Both the position numbers and the translations under genes were made by a program. The notes under the pieces were generated by a model that searched no databases, was not told the origin of the DNA, and was given only the letters and a program-made list of their open reading frames with translations. DNA of 64,000 bases from Nannocystis punicea (GTDB lineage Bacteria > Myxococcota_A > Polyangia > Nannocystales > Nannocystaceae): assembly GCF_026965555.1 (NCBI RefSeq), contig NZ_CP114040.1, positions 3,844,001 to 3,908,000 of the forward strand, given 5' to 3'. Shown piece after piece: positions 16,682-24,991 of this stretch. Each line of letters begins with the position of its first letter. The first letter of the stretch is position 1.

Positions 16682-19120
16682 ATGCGCGCGTTCTTCCTCT
16701 ACGCCGGGATCGCTCTGGTCGCGGGCTCGACGCTCGCGCTCGAGATCTTGCTGACGCGGATCACCAGCGTGATCGCGTGGTACCACCTGTCGTTCTTCGT
16801 CATCGCCCTGGCGATGCTCGGCATGACCGCCGGCGCGATCTACGTGTTCATGCGGCCAGGTCGCTTCGGCCAGGCGATGGTGGTCCGCCGGCTCGCCCGC
16901 AGCTCGGCGCTGTACGCCGCGCTGGCGCCGCTGGCGGTCGCGTGGACGATGTCGGGGCCGCTCCTGCCGGTCATCGACCTGATGGGCTTCTTCGCCCTGC
17001 TCGGCTTCGGCGCGGCGCTGGCGGTCCCGTTCGCGGCCGCCGGGGTGGCGCTGACGCTGGCGCTGACGCGGACCGGCCTGCCGCCGGGCCGCGCCTACGG
17101 CTGCGACCTGCTCGGCGCGGCGGCCGGCTGCGGCCTGGTGATCCCGCTGCTCGACGCGGTCGACGCCGCCAGCGCGGTGCTGGTGGTCGGCGCGATCGCG
17201 GCGCTCGGTGCCCTGGCCTTTGCGACATGTGACGAAGACCCTGGCGAAAGGCGCAGGTCCCTCGGGACATGCGGCGCGCTGGCGCTGGCGCTGCTGGCGT
17301 TCGCCGGCTTCAACGCGGCCGCCGAGGCGCCGCCGCTGCGCCCGGCGTGGGTCAAGGGCGTGCGCGAGGACCCGCGCGAGTTCATGCACGTGGCCTGGAA
17401 CACGCACTCGCGGGTCACGGTGGGCACGCAGATCGCCCTGCCGCCGTACCTGTGGGCGCCCGGGCGCAACATGCCGCTGGAGGCGCGGGCGCCCATCCAG
17501 CAGCGGGTGCTGAAGATCGACGGGGCGGCGGCGACGCTGATGGCCGAAGGGGCGGCCTCGGACCACGCGTACCTCGACTGGGACCTCAGCACGTTCGCCC
17601 ACCGGCTGCGCCCGCACGGGCCGGCGGCGGTGATCGGCGTCGGCGGCGGCCGCGACGTGCTGGCGGCGCTGCGCACCGGCCACTCGCCGGTGGTCGGGGT
17701 CGAGCTCAACGCGGCGATCGTCGACCTGCACCGGCGCTCGATGGCGGACTTCTCGAGCATCGCCGCGCGCCCGGGCGTCGAGCTGCACACCGACGAGGCG
17801 CGCAGCTTCTTCTCGCGCGACCGCCGGCAGTACGAGGTCATCACGATGTCGCTGATCGACACGTGGGCCTCGACCGGGGCCGGCGCCTACAGCCTGTCGG
17901 AGAACGGGCTGTACACGGTCGAGGGCTGGCTGGTGTTCCTGCGCCGCCTGGCGCCCACCGGGGTGTTCACCGTGTCGCGCTGGTACAAGAAGGAGTCGCC
18001 CGGCGAGACCGCCCGCATGCTGGCGCTGGCGATGGAGGCGCTGTGGCAGCTCGGGGTCGAGGAGCCGCGCGCGCACCTGCTGCTGCTGCAGGTCGAGAGC
18101 GTGGCCACGCTGCTGGTCTCGCCGACGCCGTTCACCGCCGCCGACCTCGACCTCATGCAGCGCGAGGCGGTCCGGATCGGCGTCAACATGGTGCTCACGC
18201 CGCGCCGCCTGCCGGCCCAGCCGCTGCTCGCCGAGCTCGGCGCGATCGAGGACCGCGCCGCGCTGTGGCAGTGGGCCGAGAACCAGACGCTCGACCTCAC
18301 GCCGCCGACCGACGACCGCCCGTTCTTCTTCAACATGTTGAAGCCCGGGACCTGGCTCGAAGGACAGGAGGACGTCAGCGAGCTCGACCTCGGCTTCCTC
18401 GGCAACCTGCAGGCGACCCAGACGCTGGTCTACGCGACGCTGGTCAGCCTGCTGCTGACGCTCGCGGCGCTGCTCGGGCCGCTGGTGGCCCGGCGGCGGC
18501 CCGAGGAGGCGCGACCGGCCGAGCCAGGGGCGCGCGCGCTGGCGCCGGCGACCCTGGCGGCGGCGCTGGCCTACTTCGCGCTGATCGGCCTCGGCTTCAT
18601 GTTCGTCGAGATCGCGCTGCTGTCCCAGGTCGGGGTGTTCGTCGGCCACCCGACGCTGTCGCTGGCGGTGGTGCTCGGCGGCATCATCCTGTCCGCGGGC
18701 GTCGGCAGCCTGCTCAGCGGCAAATTGGCGGTCGAGCGCGGCGGGGCGATCGCGTGGCTGTTCCCGCTGATCCCGGCGCTGATGGTGGTGGCGGCCCGGC
18801 TGGCGACCGGCCCGGTGACCGAGAGCTTCGCCGGCGCCGAGACCTCGGTGCGCGTGCTGCTGTCGATCGCCCTGATCGCCCCGCCCGCGCTCGGGATGGG
18901 CATCTGCTTCCCGCTCGGCCTCCGCCTGGTCGAAAGGGCAGGCGGCCACGCGGTCACGCCGTGGCTGTGGGGCATCAACGGGGCGTTCGGCGTGTGCGCC
19001 AGCGGCCTGGCCCTCGGGACATCCATGACGTGGGGCATCTCGACGACGATGGCCGTCGGCGCGGCCTGCTACCTCGCGCTCGTCGCCTGCGCGCGCAAGC
19101 TCGTGCGCGCGAGCGCGTGA
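16682..19120 (+). CDS. spermidine-synthase-like membrane protein
   Basis: 812 residues from ATG 16682; a GTG at 16673 overlapping the preceding stop (GTGA) is equally plausible. N-terminal membrane helices (residues about 5-200) are followed by a Rossmann methyltransferase/spermidine-synthase-like domain (AAVIGVGGGRDVLAAL, VVGVELNAAIVDL, D-E-A-R-S-F-F, ITMSLIDTWASTGAGAYSLSEN). Six or so further helices form the C-terminus. This fused layout is common in uncharacterised bacterial spermidine-synthase homologues, and polyamine synthesis is not certain. A 14-bp-phased repeat insertion at 17224-17273 encodes a hydrophilic stretch (CDEDPGERRRSLGTC) between two helices. The gene is coupled to the acylase gene. 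Confidence 0.75.
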   Translation: MRAFFLYAGIALVAGSTLALEILLTRITSVIAWYHLSFFVIALAMLGMTAGAIYVFMRPGRFGQAMVVRRLARSSALYAALAPLAVAWTMSGPLLPVIDLMGFFALLGFGAALAVPFAAAGVALTLALTRTGLPPGRAYGCDLLGAAAGCGLVIPLLDAVDAASAVLVVGAIAALGALAFATCDEDPGERRRSLGTCGALALALLAFAGFNAAAEAPPLRPAWVKGVREDPREFMHVAWNTHSRVTVGTQIALPPYLWAPGRNMPLEARAPIQQRVLKIDGAAATLMAEGAASDHAYLDWDLSTFAHRLRPHGPAAVIGVGGGRDVLAALRTGHSPVVGVELNAAIVDLHRRSMADFSSIAARPGVELHTDEARSFFSRDRRQYEVITMSLIDTWASTGAGAYSLSENGLYTVEGWLVFLRRLAPTGVFTVSRWYKKESPGETARMLALAMEALWQLGVEEPRAHLLLLQVESVATLLVSPTPFTAADLDLMQREAVRIGVNMVLTPRRLPAQPLLAELGAIEDRAALWQWAENQTLDLTPPTDDRPFFFNMLKPGTWLEGQEDVSELDLGFLGNLQATQTLVYATLVSLLLTLAALLGPLVARRRPEEARPAEPGARALAPATLAAALAYFALIGLGFMFVEIALLSQVGVFVGHPTLSLAVVLGGIILSAGVGSLLSGKLAVERGGAIAWLFPLIPALMVVAARLATGPVTESFAGAETSVRVLLSIALIAPPALGMGICFPLGLRLVERAGGHAVTPWLWGINGAFGVCASGLALGTSMTWGISTTMAVGAACYLALVACARKLVRASA
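17224..17273. repeat. in-frame 14-bp-phased repeat insertion inside a coding region
   Basis: Units GACATGTGACGAAG, ACCCTGGCGAAAGG, CGCAGGTCCCTCGG and GACATGCGG run through the coding sequence of the spermidine-synthase-like gene. Three full units are 42 bp, a multiple of three. They encode a charged loop between two otherwise hydrophobic helices. Confidence 0.75.
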
Positions 19121-19147
19121 CGGGACGGGCCCCCTGTTTCTCCTCGC

Positions 19148-19480
19148 TCAACCCGGCCGGGTCACTGCGCGCAGCCACTGCAGGTAGGGCTCGCCGCAGG
19201 CGCTCGGCTGGAGGGCGACGACCTTGGGGACCGAGTAGGGGTGGACCTCGGGGATGGCCGCGTAGAGGGCGTCGAGGCGATCGGGGGTGGTCTCCAGGAC
19301 GACGAGGGCCTCGTCGTCGCTGCAGATCCGGCCCTCCCACCAGTAACGCGAGCGCACCAGCGGGACGATGTTGCCGCAGCCGACGAGGCGCCGCTCGAGC
19401 AGCTCGAGGAGGATCTTCTCGGCCTGGTCGGGAGGACAGGTCATGAGGATGACCTGGATGTCGGGGGCGCCGCCGTGCAT
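19148..19480 (-). CDS. cutA: divalent-cation tolerance protein CutA
   Basis: 110 residues, the usual CutA1 length. Family signatures appear in order: MTCPPDQAEKILLELLERRLVGC near the N-terminus, GNIVPLVRSRYWWEGRI in the middle, and EVHPYSVPKVVALQ followed by YLQWLRAV at the C-terminus. CutA1 forms a stable ferredoxin-like trimer and is linked to copper and divalent-metal tolerance; its exact role is unresolved in most bacteria. TAAACT (19487-19492) lies 6 nt before the ATG with no Shine-Dalgarno. It is convergent with the spermidine-synthase-like gene. Confidence 0.9.
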   Translation of the reverse strand: MHGGAPDIQVILMTCPPDQAEKILLELLERRLVGCGNIVPLVRSRYWWEGRICSDDEALVVLETTPDRLDALYAAIPEVHPYSVPKVVALQPSACGEPYLQWLRAVTRPG

Positions 19481-19830
19481 GGGTCGAGTTTAGCGCATCC
19501 GGGAGGATGACTCGTCGCCCCGGGACGCGTCCGGGACGCAGCGCGCGCGGGGATCCTCGGCGACCGCGCCGCTCCGGAGGCCTGGACGGGGACGCCCGCG
19601 AAACCGCCCCGCGGAGGAGCGGCCGAACCATGACCGCGATTCATCGGCGAGGCGCGAGCGGGATGATGGCGGGGAGAGAGGCGCTGGGAGCGATGAATCG
19701 GCGCGGCGAGGTCGCCGGGGCGGTCGCCGGGACCGCCGCCGATCTCTCGCGCTTGCCGGACGAGCACCCTCGTTCATTCTGCACGGTCGAGCCGCGTGCG
19801 GCCCACGTGCGCTCGAGAAGGAGGAGTCCG
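19481..19830. other. intergenic region, no gene supported
   Basis: About 350 bp between divergent genes. It contains the TAAACT -10-like element of cutA at its left edge and a GAAGGAGGA ribosome-binding site at its right edge. Open frames here have no recognisable protein content. No repeat array is evident. Confidence 0.4.
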
Positions 19831-20220
19831 ATGGCAATGCATAGCTACCTCGTCACCAACGGGGTGCCGATCCGGCGATCCGTGGGGGAACACCAGGTGA
19901 TCTTCATCGAATGGAGCGACACCGTCGAGCTCGACGGGATGAAGCGAGTCATGATCTCGTCCGACGTGTCGGGGAGCGGCGGAGTGATCGTCGACAACGA
20001 TATCATCGTCAATGGACGGCGAATCCCCAAAGGGTTCGATTCGACCTTCGCGGACCCGATGAAACGCCTCGGCCAGCCGGTGGAGGCAGCGTACGCGCCG
20101 ATCCCAGCCGTCGATATCACGGGCGACATGCGGCACGACCGACGCGTCTACGTCCAGTTGGTCGATTTCGGCTATACCTACGGCAGCTCTCGGCTCTATG
20201 TGGTCGTCCTGACGGATTAG
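19831..20220 (+). CDS. hypothetical protein with atypically low GC
   Basis: 129 residues starting at an ATG about 5-13 nt after a strong GAAGGAGGA ribosome-binding site, unlike most neighbours. The protein is mixed alpha/beta with many Val/Ile and Asp (VIVDNDIIVNGRRIPKGFD) and no signal peptide or membrane helix. Local GC is about 52% over a 60-nt stretch counted by hand, well below its surroundings, so it may have been acquired horizontally. I do not recognise the family. Confidence 0.6.
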   Translation: MAMHSYLVTNGVPIRRSVGEHQVIFIEWSDTVELDGMKRVMISSDVSGSGGVIVDNDIIVNGRRIPKGFDSTFADPMKRLGQPVEAAYAPIPAVDITGDMRHDRRVYVQLVDFGYTYGSSRLYVVVLTD

Positions 20221-20311
20221 GCGGCGGACGGAAGTCGAGCCGTTCTTCCTCGGCCTCCGTCGGAATGAGAGGACCGCGAGCGCGGACGAGGGTCGCGCGC
20301 CGGTCCCATGC

Positions 20312-21841
20312 TCACAGCGTCTTGAGGTACTCGATCACCGCGGCCCGGTCGCTCGCGCTGAGCGCGTCGCCGAAGGTGTGGCCGCCGTTGCCGTAGCCGG
20401 GCTGGGTGGTGTCGTAGATCTTCTTGCGGACGTCGGCCGAGGGCTCGCCCGCCTGGCCGTGGTCGAGCGCCTGGTGCTGCCAGCCGAGGTTCGCTGGATC
20501 GTAGTCGGTCGATTCGTGGCTGCGCGTCCAGTAGGTCGGGCGCGAGGGGCTGTCGAGCAGGGCGGCGACCGTCGGCACCGAGCCGTTGTGCAGGTACGGC
20601 GCGGTCGCCCAGATGCCGTCGAGCGGCGGCGCGACGTAGCCGACCTGCGGCTCCAATCGAGACACCTCGCCGTAGAACCCGTCGTTGAACCAATCGACGT
20701 AGCGACCGGCGAATTGCGAGGCGTCGGTGGAGAGCGCGGCGTCGGTGCCGATGACGTCGAGGTCGACGAGCAGGTTGGGGTAGGTGTCGCTGTCGCCGTA
20801 GGTGCCGTGGCAGCCGCTGCAGGTGGCGGCGAACACCTCCGCGCCGGCGGCCGCGAGCTCGGCGTCGATCGCGAACGGATAGGCGGGCGCCTCGATGGTC
20901 AGGATGTAGGCGCGGATGTCGGGGAAGTACTCGTCGATCGCGCGCGCCTCGTCGATGTCGTCGGTGCACAGGGTCGACGCGGCCATCATCGTGCGGGCGT
21001 GGTCGCCCCGGCCGGCGCCGACGTAGAACATCGCGTGCTTCTTCTTCATGTGCCACCACGGCGGGACATCGACCGGGGTGACGACGACCGGCGGCAGGTC
21101 GAGCAGCGGCTCGTCGAACCATTCCATGGTGTCGGGGTCGCGGTGCGAGAACAGCACCGCGGCGATGTTGTCGGCCGGGTTGGCGCCGAGCGTGAGCGTC
21201 TGGGTGTACGGCTCGACGGCGTTCAGGCGGGCGACGAAGCGCTGCAGCTCGGCCTTCTCGGCCGGGTCGTCGAGGAGCAGGTCGGCCAGCGCCGCGCTGC
21301 CGCCGACCTTGACCGTGAAGTCGCCGCTGGCGTTGCCGAGGCCGACGAACAGCTTGCCGTCGATCTCGCCGGCGTGACATTGTAGGCAGTTGGCGCTCAC
21401 GAGCTCGACCCCGCTGGCGCCGACGAAGGCGGTCTTGTCGTACGGCAAGGTCGCGTTCTTGCCGTCGCGCCCGGGCAGGCGCAGCGCCTCGGGGGCGTCG
21501 GTGAACACCTGCGAGTAGGCCGTCCAGGGGATCCCGCAACTGACGTAACCATTGTTGACGAGGGCGCGATAGCCCTCGTCGGGATCGCCGTCGCGCTGCG
21601 GGTCGGCGGGGATCGGGCGCAGCCCGTCGGTCGATTTGCCGGTGGTCGATGTGCCGGTGGTCGACGTGCCGGTGGTCGGCGCGCCGGTGGTCGGCGTGCC
21701 GGTGGTCGATGCGCCGGCGCCGGTGGTCGGGGTCCCGGTCTCGCTGCCGGCCGCCTCGCTGCCGCCGCCGGTCGTCGCGGCAGGGCTCGCGCACGCGAGG
21801 GGGAGGGCGCACGCCAGGGTGATGGAGAGGGGCCGGGGCAT
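20312..21841 (-). CDS. di-haem c-type cytochrome lipoprotein
   Basis: 509 residues. The signal peptide ends LPLAC, a lipobox. A Thr/Gly minisatellite-encoded linker follows (repeated TTGTS/TTGAP, DNA 21636-21725). Two c-type haem sites are present: CLQCH and CSGCH. The C-terminal APPLDGIWATAPYLHNGSVPTVAALL segment is typical of di-haem proteins of the cytochrome c peroxidase, MauG and RoxA kinds. It should be exported and anchored, acting in electron transfer or peroxide/oxygen chemistry; the substrate is unknown. TACGAT (21848-21853) sits 6 nt before the ATG. Confidence 0.85.
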   Translation of the reverse strand: MPRPLSITLACALPLACASPAATTGGGSEAAGSETGTPTTGAGASTTGTPTTGAPTTGTSTTGTSTTGKSTDGLRPIPADPQRDGDPDEGYRALVNNGYVSCGIPWTAYSQVFTDAPEALRLPGRDGKNATLPYDKTAFVGASGVELVSANCLQCHAGEIDGKLFVGLGNASGDFTVKVGGSAALADLLLDDPAEKAELQRFVARLNAVEPYTQTLTLGANPADNIAAVLFSHRDPDTMEWFDEPLLDLPPVVVTPVDVPPWWHMKKKHAMFYVGAGRGDHARTMMAASTLCTDDIDEARAIDEYFPDIRAYILTIEAPAYPFAIDAELAAAGAEVFAATCSGCHGTYGDSDTYPNLLVDLDVIGTDAALSTDASQFAGRYVDWFNDGFYGEVSRLEPQVGYVAPPLDGIWATAPYLHNGSVPTVAALLDSPSRPTYWTRSHESTDYDPANLGWQHQALDHGQAGEPSADVRKKIYDTTQPGYGNGGHTFGDALSASDRAAVIEYLKTL

Positions 21842-21902
21842 GGTCTCATCGTAACCGGATCTAGCGACCGACGCGACGCGACGGGAGACTTCGGAGCGCG
21901 AT

Positions 21903-21933
21903 CGACATGGCCTTTCGGACATGTCAAGTCAGG
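21903..21933. repeat. 14-bp-phased repeat units
   Basis: CGACATGGCCTTTCGG followed by ACATGTCAAGTCAGG matches the family with 14-nt spacing. It lies in the divergent region between the cytochrome and FG-GAP lipoprotein genes. Confidence 0.65.
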
Positions 21934-22030
21934 CGCCGGGGCCGGCCCGCGGGCGCGCATTCTCGCGCGATTCCTGGATGGTGTGCCTCCGCGGTTGCTG
22001 ACCCGAAACCGTCGCGGCTACTCTGGGCTC

Positions 22031-23464
22031 ATGAGGCGATGGTTTGGTCTGGGAGTTGGGGTGGTGGTGGCGTGCGGGCCGACGCCGCCGCCGGAGAGCG
22101 ACACCGACGGCGGCAGCTCGAGCGCGGCGACCACCGGCGGCGGGTCGATGACGGGCGGCGGGCCGACTTCCCCGCAGCCGAGCACCGATCCGACGATCAC
22201 GACGGCCGCGCCGCCGACGACGGGCGCGGTGACGACCGAGATCGATCCGCCGACCACCGGCCTCGAGACGGCCACGGAGCCGCCGACGACCTCGAACACC
22301 TCGACCACCGGGACGACGGGCGAGGAGTGCGTCGACGCGAGCGGATGTCCTCCGGGACAGGTGTGCATCGCCGGCGCCTGCGTCGGCGTCGCGGAGGTGC
22401 CGAGCTGCGACGTGCCGTCGGTGGTGACGACGATCGTCCCGCTGATGCATCTGCCGACGTCGCTGGTCGCGGCGGACCTCGACAGCGACGGCGACGTCGA
22501 CATCGCCGTGGGGGCGCCGGCGATCTCGGTGATCGAGGTGCTGTTCAACACCGGGGTCAAGGACTTCGTCACGAGCGAGCTGATCGCGCTGGTGCCGGCG
22601 ACCGGCGACCTGCAGCTGGCCGCCGGCGACCTCGACGTCGACGGCGACACCGACCTCGCGATCGCGCAGGAGGTGGCGAGCGACGTCAACGTGCTCGTCG
22701 GGGAGGCCGGGCTATGGACGGTGAAGCCGAAGCTCGACGCGCAGAGCGGGACGCGGCGCGTCTGGTTCGCCGACGTCGACATCAACGGCAGCGTCGGCGG
22801 TGACCTGGTGACGATCGGCGAGTCGAGCCCCACGATCGGCACGTGGATCGGCGACGGCTTCGGCAACTACCAGGCGGGGCCGTCGTTCGACCTGCCGGTG
22901 TCGCTGGCGGTCAGCGTGGTCGACGCCTCCGGCGACGCGCTGTCGGATCTGGTCGGGCCCACGAGCCTCGACGGGTTCACCACGGTGCGCGTGTTCTCGC
23001 GGATCGACGGTGCGGGCTTCGAGGAACAGGCGACGCTCACGGCCGGCGGGACCGTGATCTCGCAGGCGCTGGCGGGAGAGCTCGACAACGTGGTCAGCCG
23101 CGAGATCGTCGCGTTGACGCAGGACGACGTCGGCGGCCTGGTGGCGGTGTGGCGGGCGCCGCAGCCCGGTCAGTGGGAGGCGGCGCCGCTGCTGGCTCGA
23201 GCGCCGGCGAGGTTCACGGGCGGCCTCCTGGCCGACGTCAACGACGACACCTTGCTCGATCTGGTGGTGGTCGGCGAACAGGCGACGGTGTCGGTGATGT
23301 TCGGCGGCGGCGACGGTTCGTTCTTCTGCGAGCACACCTTCGAGCTGCTGGCGCCGGCGCCTCGCGAGCTGCTGGCGGTCGGCGACGTCGACGGCGACGG
23401 TCGCCTGGAGATCGTCGCGGGCGCGCCTGATCTGAAAGAGATCCAGGTGATCGCGACGCTGTGA
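22031..23464 (+). CDS. FG-GAP/VCBS-repeat surface lipoprotein
   Basis: 477 residues. The signal peptide ends in the lipobox VVAC (Cys15), then a long Ser/Thr/Gly/Pro linker to about residue 100, a Cys-rich motif (CPPGQVCIAGACVG), and several FG-GAP/VCBS repeats with calcium loops (DLDSDGDVDIAVG, DLDVDGDTDLAIA, DVDGDGRLEIVAG). It is probably a beta-propeller exposed on the cell surface. No enzymatic domain is seen; adhesion or binding is the usual suggestion for this fold. TACTCT at 22019-22024 sits 6 nt before the ATG. Confidence 0.8.
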   Translation: MRRWFGLGVGVVVACGPTPPPESDTDGGSSSAATTGGGSMTGGGPTSPQPSTDPTITTAAPPTTGAVTTEIDPPTTGLETATEPPTTSNTSTTGTTGEECVDASGCPPGQVCIAGACVGVAEVPSCDVPSVVTTIVPLMHLPTSLVAADLDSDGDVDIAVGAPAISVIEVLFNTGVKDFVTSELIALVPATGDLQLAAGDLDVDGDTDLAIAQEVASDVNVLVGEAGLWTVKPKLDAQSGTRRVWFADVDINGSVGGDLVTIGESSPTIGTWIGDGFGNYQAGPSFDLPVSLAVSVVDASGDALSDLVGPTSLDGFTTVRVFSRIDGAGFEEQATLTAGGTVISQALAGELDNVVSREIVALTQDDVGGLVAVWRAPQPGQWEAAPLLARAPARFTGGLLADVNDDTLLDLVVVGEQATVSVMFGGGDGSFFCEHTFELLAPAPRELLAVGDVDGDGRLEIVAGAPDLKEIQVIATL

Positions 23465-23577
23465 TGGTCGTCGCTCGATTGCGCGTACAAGGATGCGGAT
23501 CGGCTCGTGGCTGCCGACGTCGCAATGTCGATGGGCACTAATGAGCAGCGCGAACTCGCGCTGCGAATTTGCTCGGC

Positions 23578-23607
23578 TTGACACGGCTGCGCGGCCGGTC
23601 GGATAAG
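23578..23607 (+). promoter_or_regulatory. sigma70-like promoter of the ligase operon
   Basis: TTGACA at 23578-23583 and GATAAG at 23602-23607 are separated by 18 bp. The predicted start point is about 23 nt before the ATG at 23637. It is one of the few places in the window with a consensus -35 box. Confidence 0.55.
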
Positions 23608-23636
23608 GCTTGGCGGCCGTTGCGGCCCTCGCACTT

Positions 23637-24239
23637 ATGGCGAAACCGATCATCGTCACCTGGGGCGGCGTGCAGTCGACCTTCGATCACGAGAAGCTCG
23701 ACCGCGCCAAGCTGTACGGCAAGCGTCAGCGGCAGATCCTCGACCCCCACGAGCAGCGCTGCGAGCGGGCCGAGCTGTCGCGCGACGGCACGCTGCTGAT
23801 CCGCTCGGGCATGACCGCGCAGGGCTACTTCGACGAGGGCAACGCGTGGATCCCGAACGGCAAGCTGGTCGGGCTCGACGCCGACGGCAACCCGCTGCCG
23901 CACATCGGCAGCACGCTCGGCGAGCCGCAGAAGCTCGAGGGGCCGGTCGATCCGGGCGAGCTGCTCGACCTGGCGGTGCGGTCGGTCTACACGCTCGACC
24001 CGAACGGGCTCGACCCCAAGCTGGAGGGCGAGCTGCGGGCGGGCAAGGTGTTCCGCTTCGTGTTCTGCTACCGCGGCGGCTACGACACCGAGCTGGCCTA
24101 CCTGGTGTGCAACGCGGGCGCCTACTTCGCGCTGGTCGGCTCGCCGGCGGTGAGCGAGTGGTGCGAGCTGCAGACCACCGTGGCCGACGATCCGGGCGGC
24201 GACGACGACGGCGACGAGCTCGACTTCGAGATGTTCTGA
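23637..24239 (+). CDS. unknown protein with acidic C-terminal tail, first gene of the ligase operon
   Basis: 200 residues from ATG 23637. The body is mixed alpha/beta with no recognised domain. The last 17 residues are very acidic and end in an aromatic/hydrophobic tip (DDDGDELDFEMF), reminiscent of the acidic tails with which single-stranded-DNA-binding proteins recruit partners. No signal peptide or membrane helix is present. Two paired Cys residues (CYRGGYD... and VCNAG) occur in the second half. Because it is followed by two more genes ending in a ligase-like enzyme, a nucleic-acid role is plausible but unproven. Confidence 0.7.
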   Translation: MAKPIIVTWGGVQSTFDHEKLDRAKLYGKRQRQILDPHEQRCERAELSRDGTLLIRSGMTAQGYFDEGNAWIPNGKLVGLDADGNPLPHIGSTLGEPQKLEGPVDPGELLDLAVRSVYTLDPNGLDPKLEGELRAGKVFRFVFCYRGGYDTELAYLVCNAGAYFALVGSPAVSEWCELQTTVADDPGGDDDGDELDFEMF

Positions 24240-24260
24240 GGGACAGGTCAGGGAGACAGC
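24238..24260. repeat. repeat-family fragment between ligase-operon genes 1 and 2
   Basis: GAGGGACAGGTCAGGG followed by AGACAGCC, with 14-nt spacing, lies directly after the stop codon and overlaps the ribosome-binding region of the next gene. Confidence 0.55.
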
Positions 24261-24261
24261 C

Positions 24262-24966
24262 ATGCGCAAGATCCAGCTGATGAACGAGGAGAAGCGCGAC
24301 GCCACGCTCGCGCTCGAGTCGGTCAAGGAGAAGCAGGGGCCGGTGTCCGGCGTGCCCGGCAAGAAGCTCGAGTTCCGCCGCTACCTGGCGACCACCGAGG
24401 CCGGCACCTACGCCAAGCTGAGCGGGCAGCCGGGCGACCTGGCGCAGGCCCTCATCGACGGCGACCCGGAGATCGACATCGAGCAGGTCGGCAAGCAGGT
24501 CGGCGACACGCAGACCGTGTTCCTGTCGAGCAAGGGCGAGGTGCTGCACGCCTCGCCGAAGCTGGTCGACGTGCTGTTCGGGCCCGACGGGGCCGAGCGC
24601 GAGCGCAAGCCGGCGGCCGACATCCCGGCCAACACCAACGAGAAGGAGTCGCCGGTGCGGTTCACCCCCCGGCGCCTGCCCAAGGCCGAGGTGGTGACCA
24701 AGTTCGCGTTCCGCCGCACCATCCAGATCAAGCACGTCGACGGCCTCAGCTTCGACTTCCTGTTCAAGATGGCGAAGGAGCTGCACGACAAGGGCGAGAT
24801 GGCGCTGCTCGGCGCCGGCAGCAAGGGCCGCGACCCGCTGATCTTCCAGGAGAACGGCACGCCGTACCGCGGCTTCCTCGAGGGCCGCGTCGACGGCCAG
24901 AAGTACAAGCTGCTGCTCCACCTCTCGAACCTCGAGCTGCGCGCCCCGGGCGCGGCGGCGACCTGA
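24262..24966 (+). CDS. unknown protein, second gene of the ligase operon
   Basis: 234 residues, hydrophilic and cytoplasmic. It is rich in Lys/Glu at the N-terminus, with a basic central segment (VRFTPRRLPKAEVVTKFAF) that could contact nucleic acid. There is no transmembrane helix and no motif I recognise. The ATG follows GGGAGACAG. The stop codon lies in a GACCTGACC sequence that belongs to the 14-bp repeat family (24960-24983). Its place between the acidic-tailed protein and the ligase-like enzyme, with short spacers, argues for a shared complex. Confidence 0.7.
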   Translation: MRKIQLMNEEKRDATLALESVKEKQGPVSGVPGKKLEFRRYLATTEAGTYAKLSGQPGDLAQALIDGDPEIDIEQVGKQVGDTQTVFLSSKGEVLHASPKLVDVLFGPDGAERERKPAADIPANTNEKESPVRFTPRRLPKAEVVTKFAFRRTIQIKHVDGLSFDFLFKMAKELHDKGEMALLGAGSKGRDPLIFQENGTPYRGFLEGRVDGQKYKLLLHLSNLELRAPGAAAT

Positions 24967-24991
24967 CCTTTCGGACAGACTGGAGATTGTC

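Noticed and set aside
16529..18949. Long antisense open frame across the spermidine-synthase-like gene
   Set aside because: Gln/Arg/Ala-rich shadow of the real gene, with no motif or ribosome-binding site.
22345..22370. GGATGTCCTCCGGGACAGG in the FG-GAP lipoprotein as a 14-bp repeat unit
   Set aside because: It encodes a conserved CPPGQVC protein motif and the spacing is 12, not 14, so it is probably chance.
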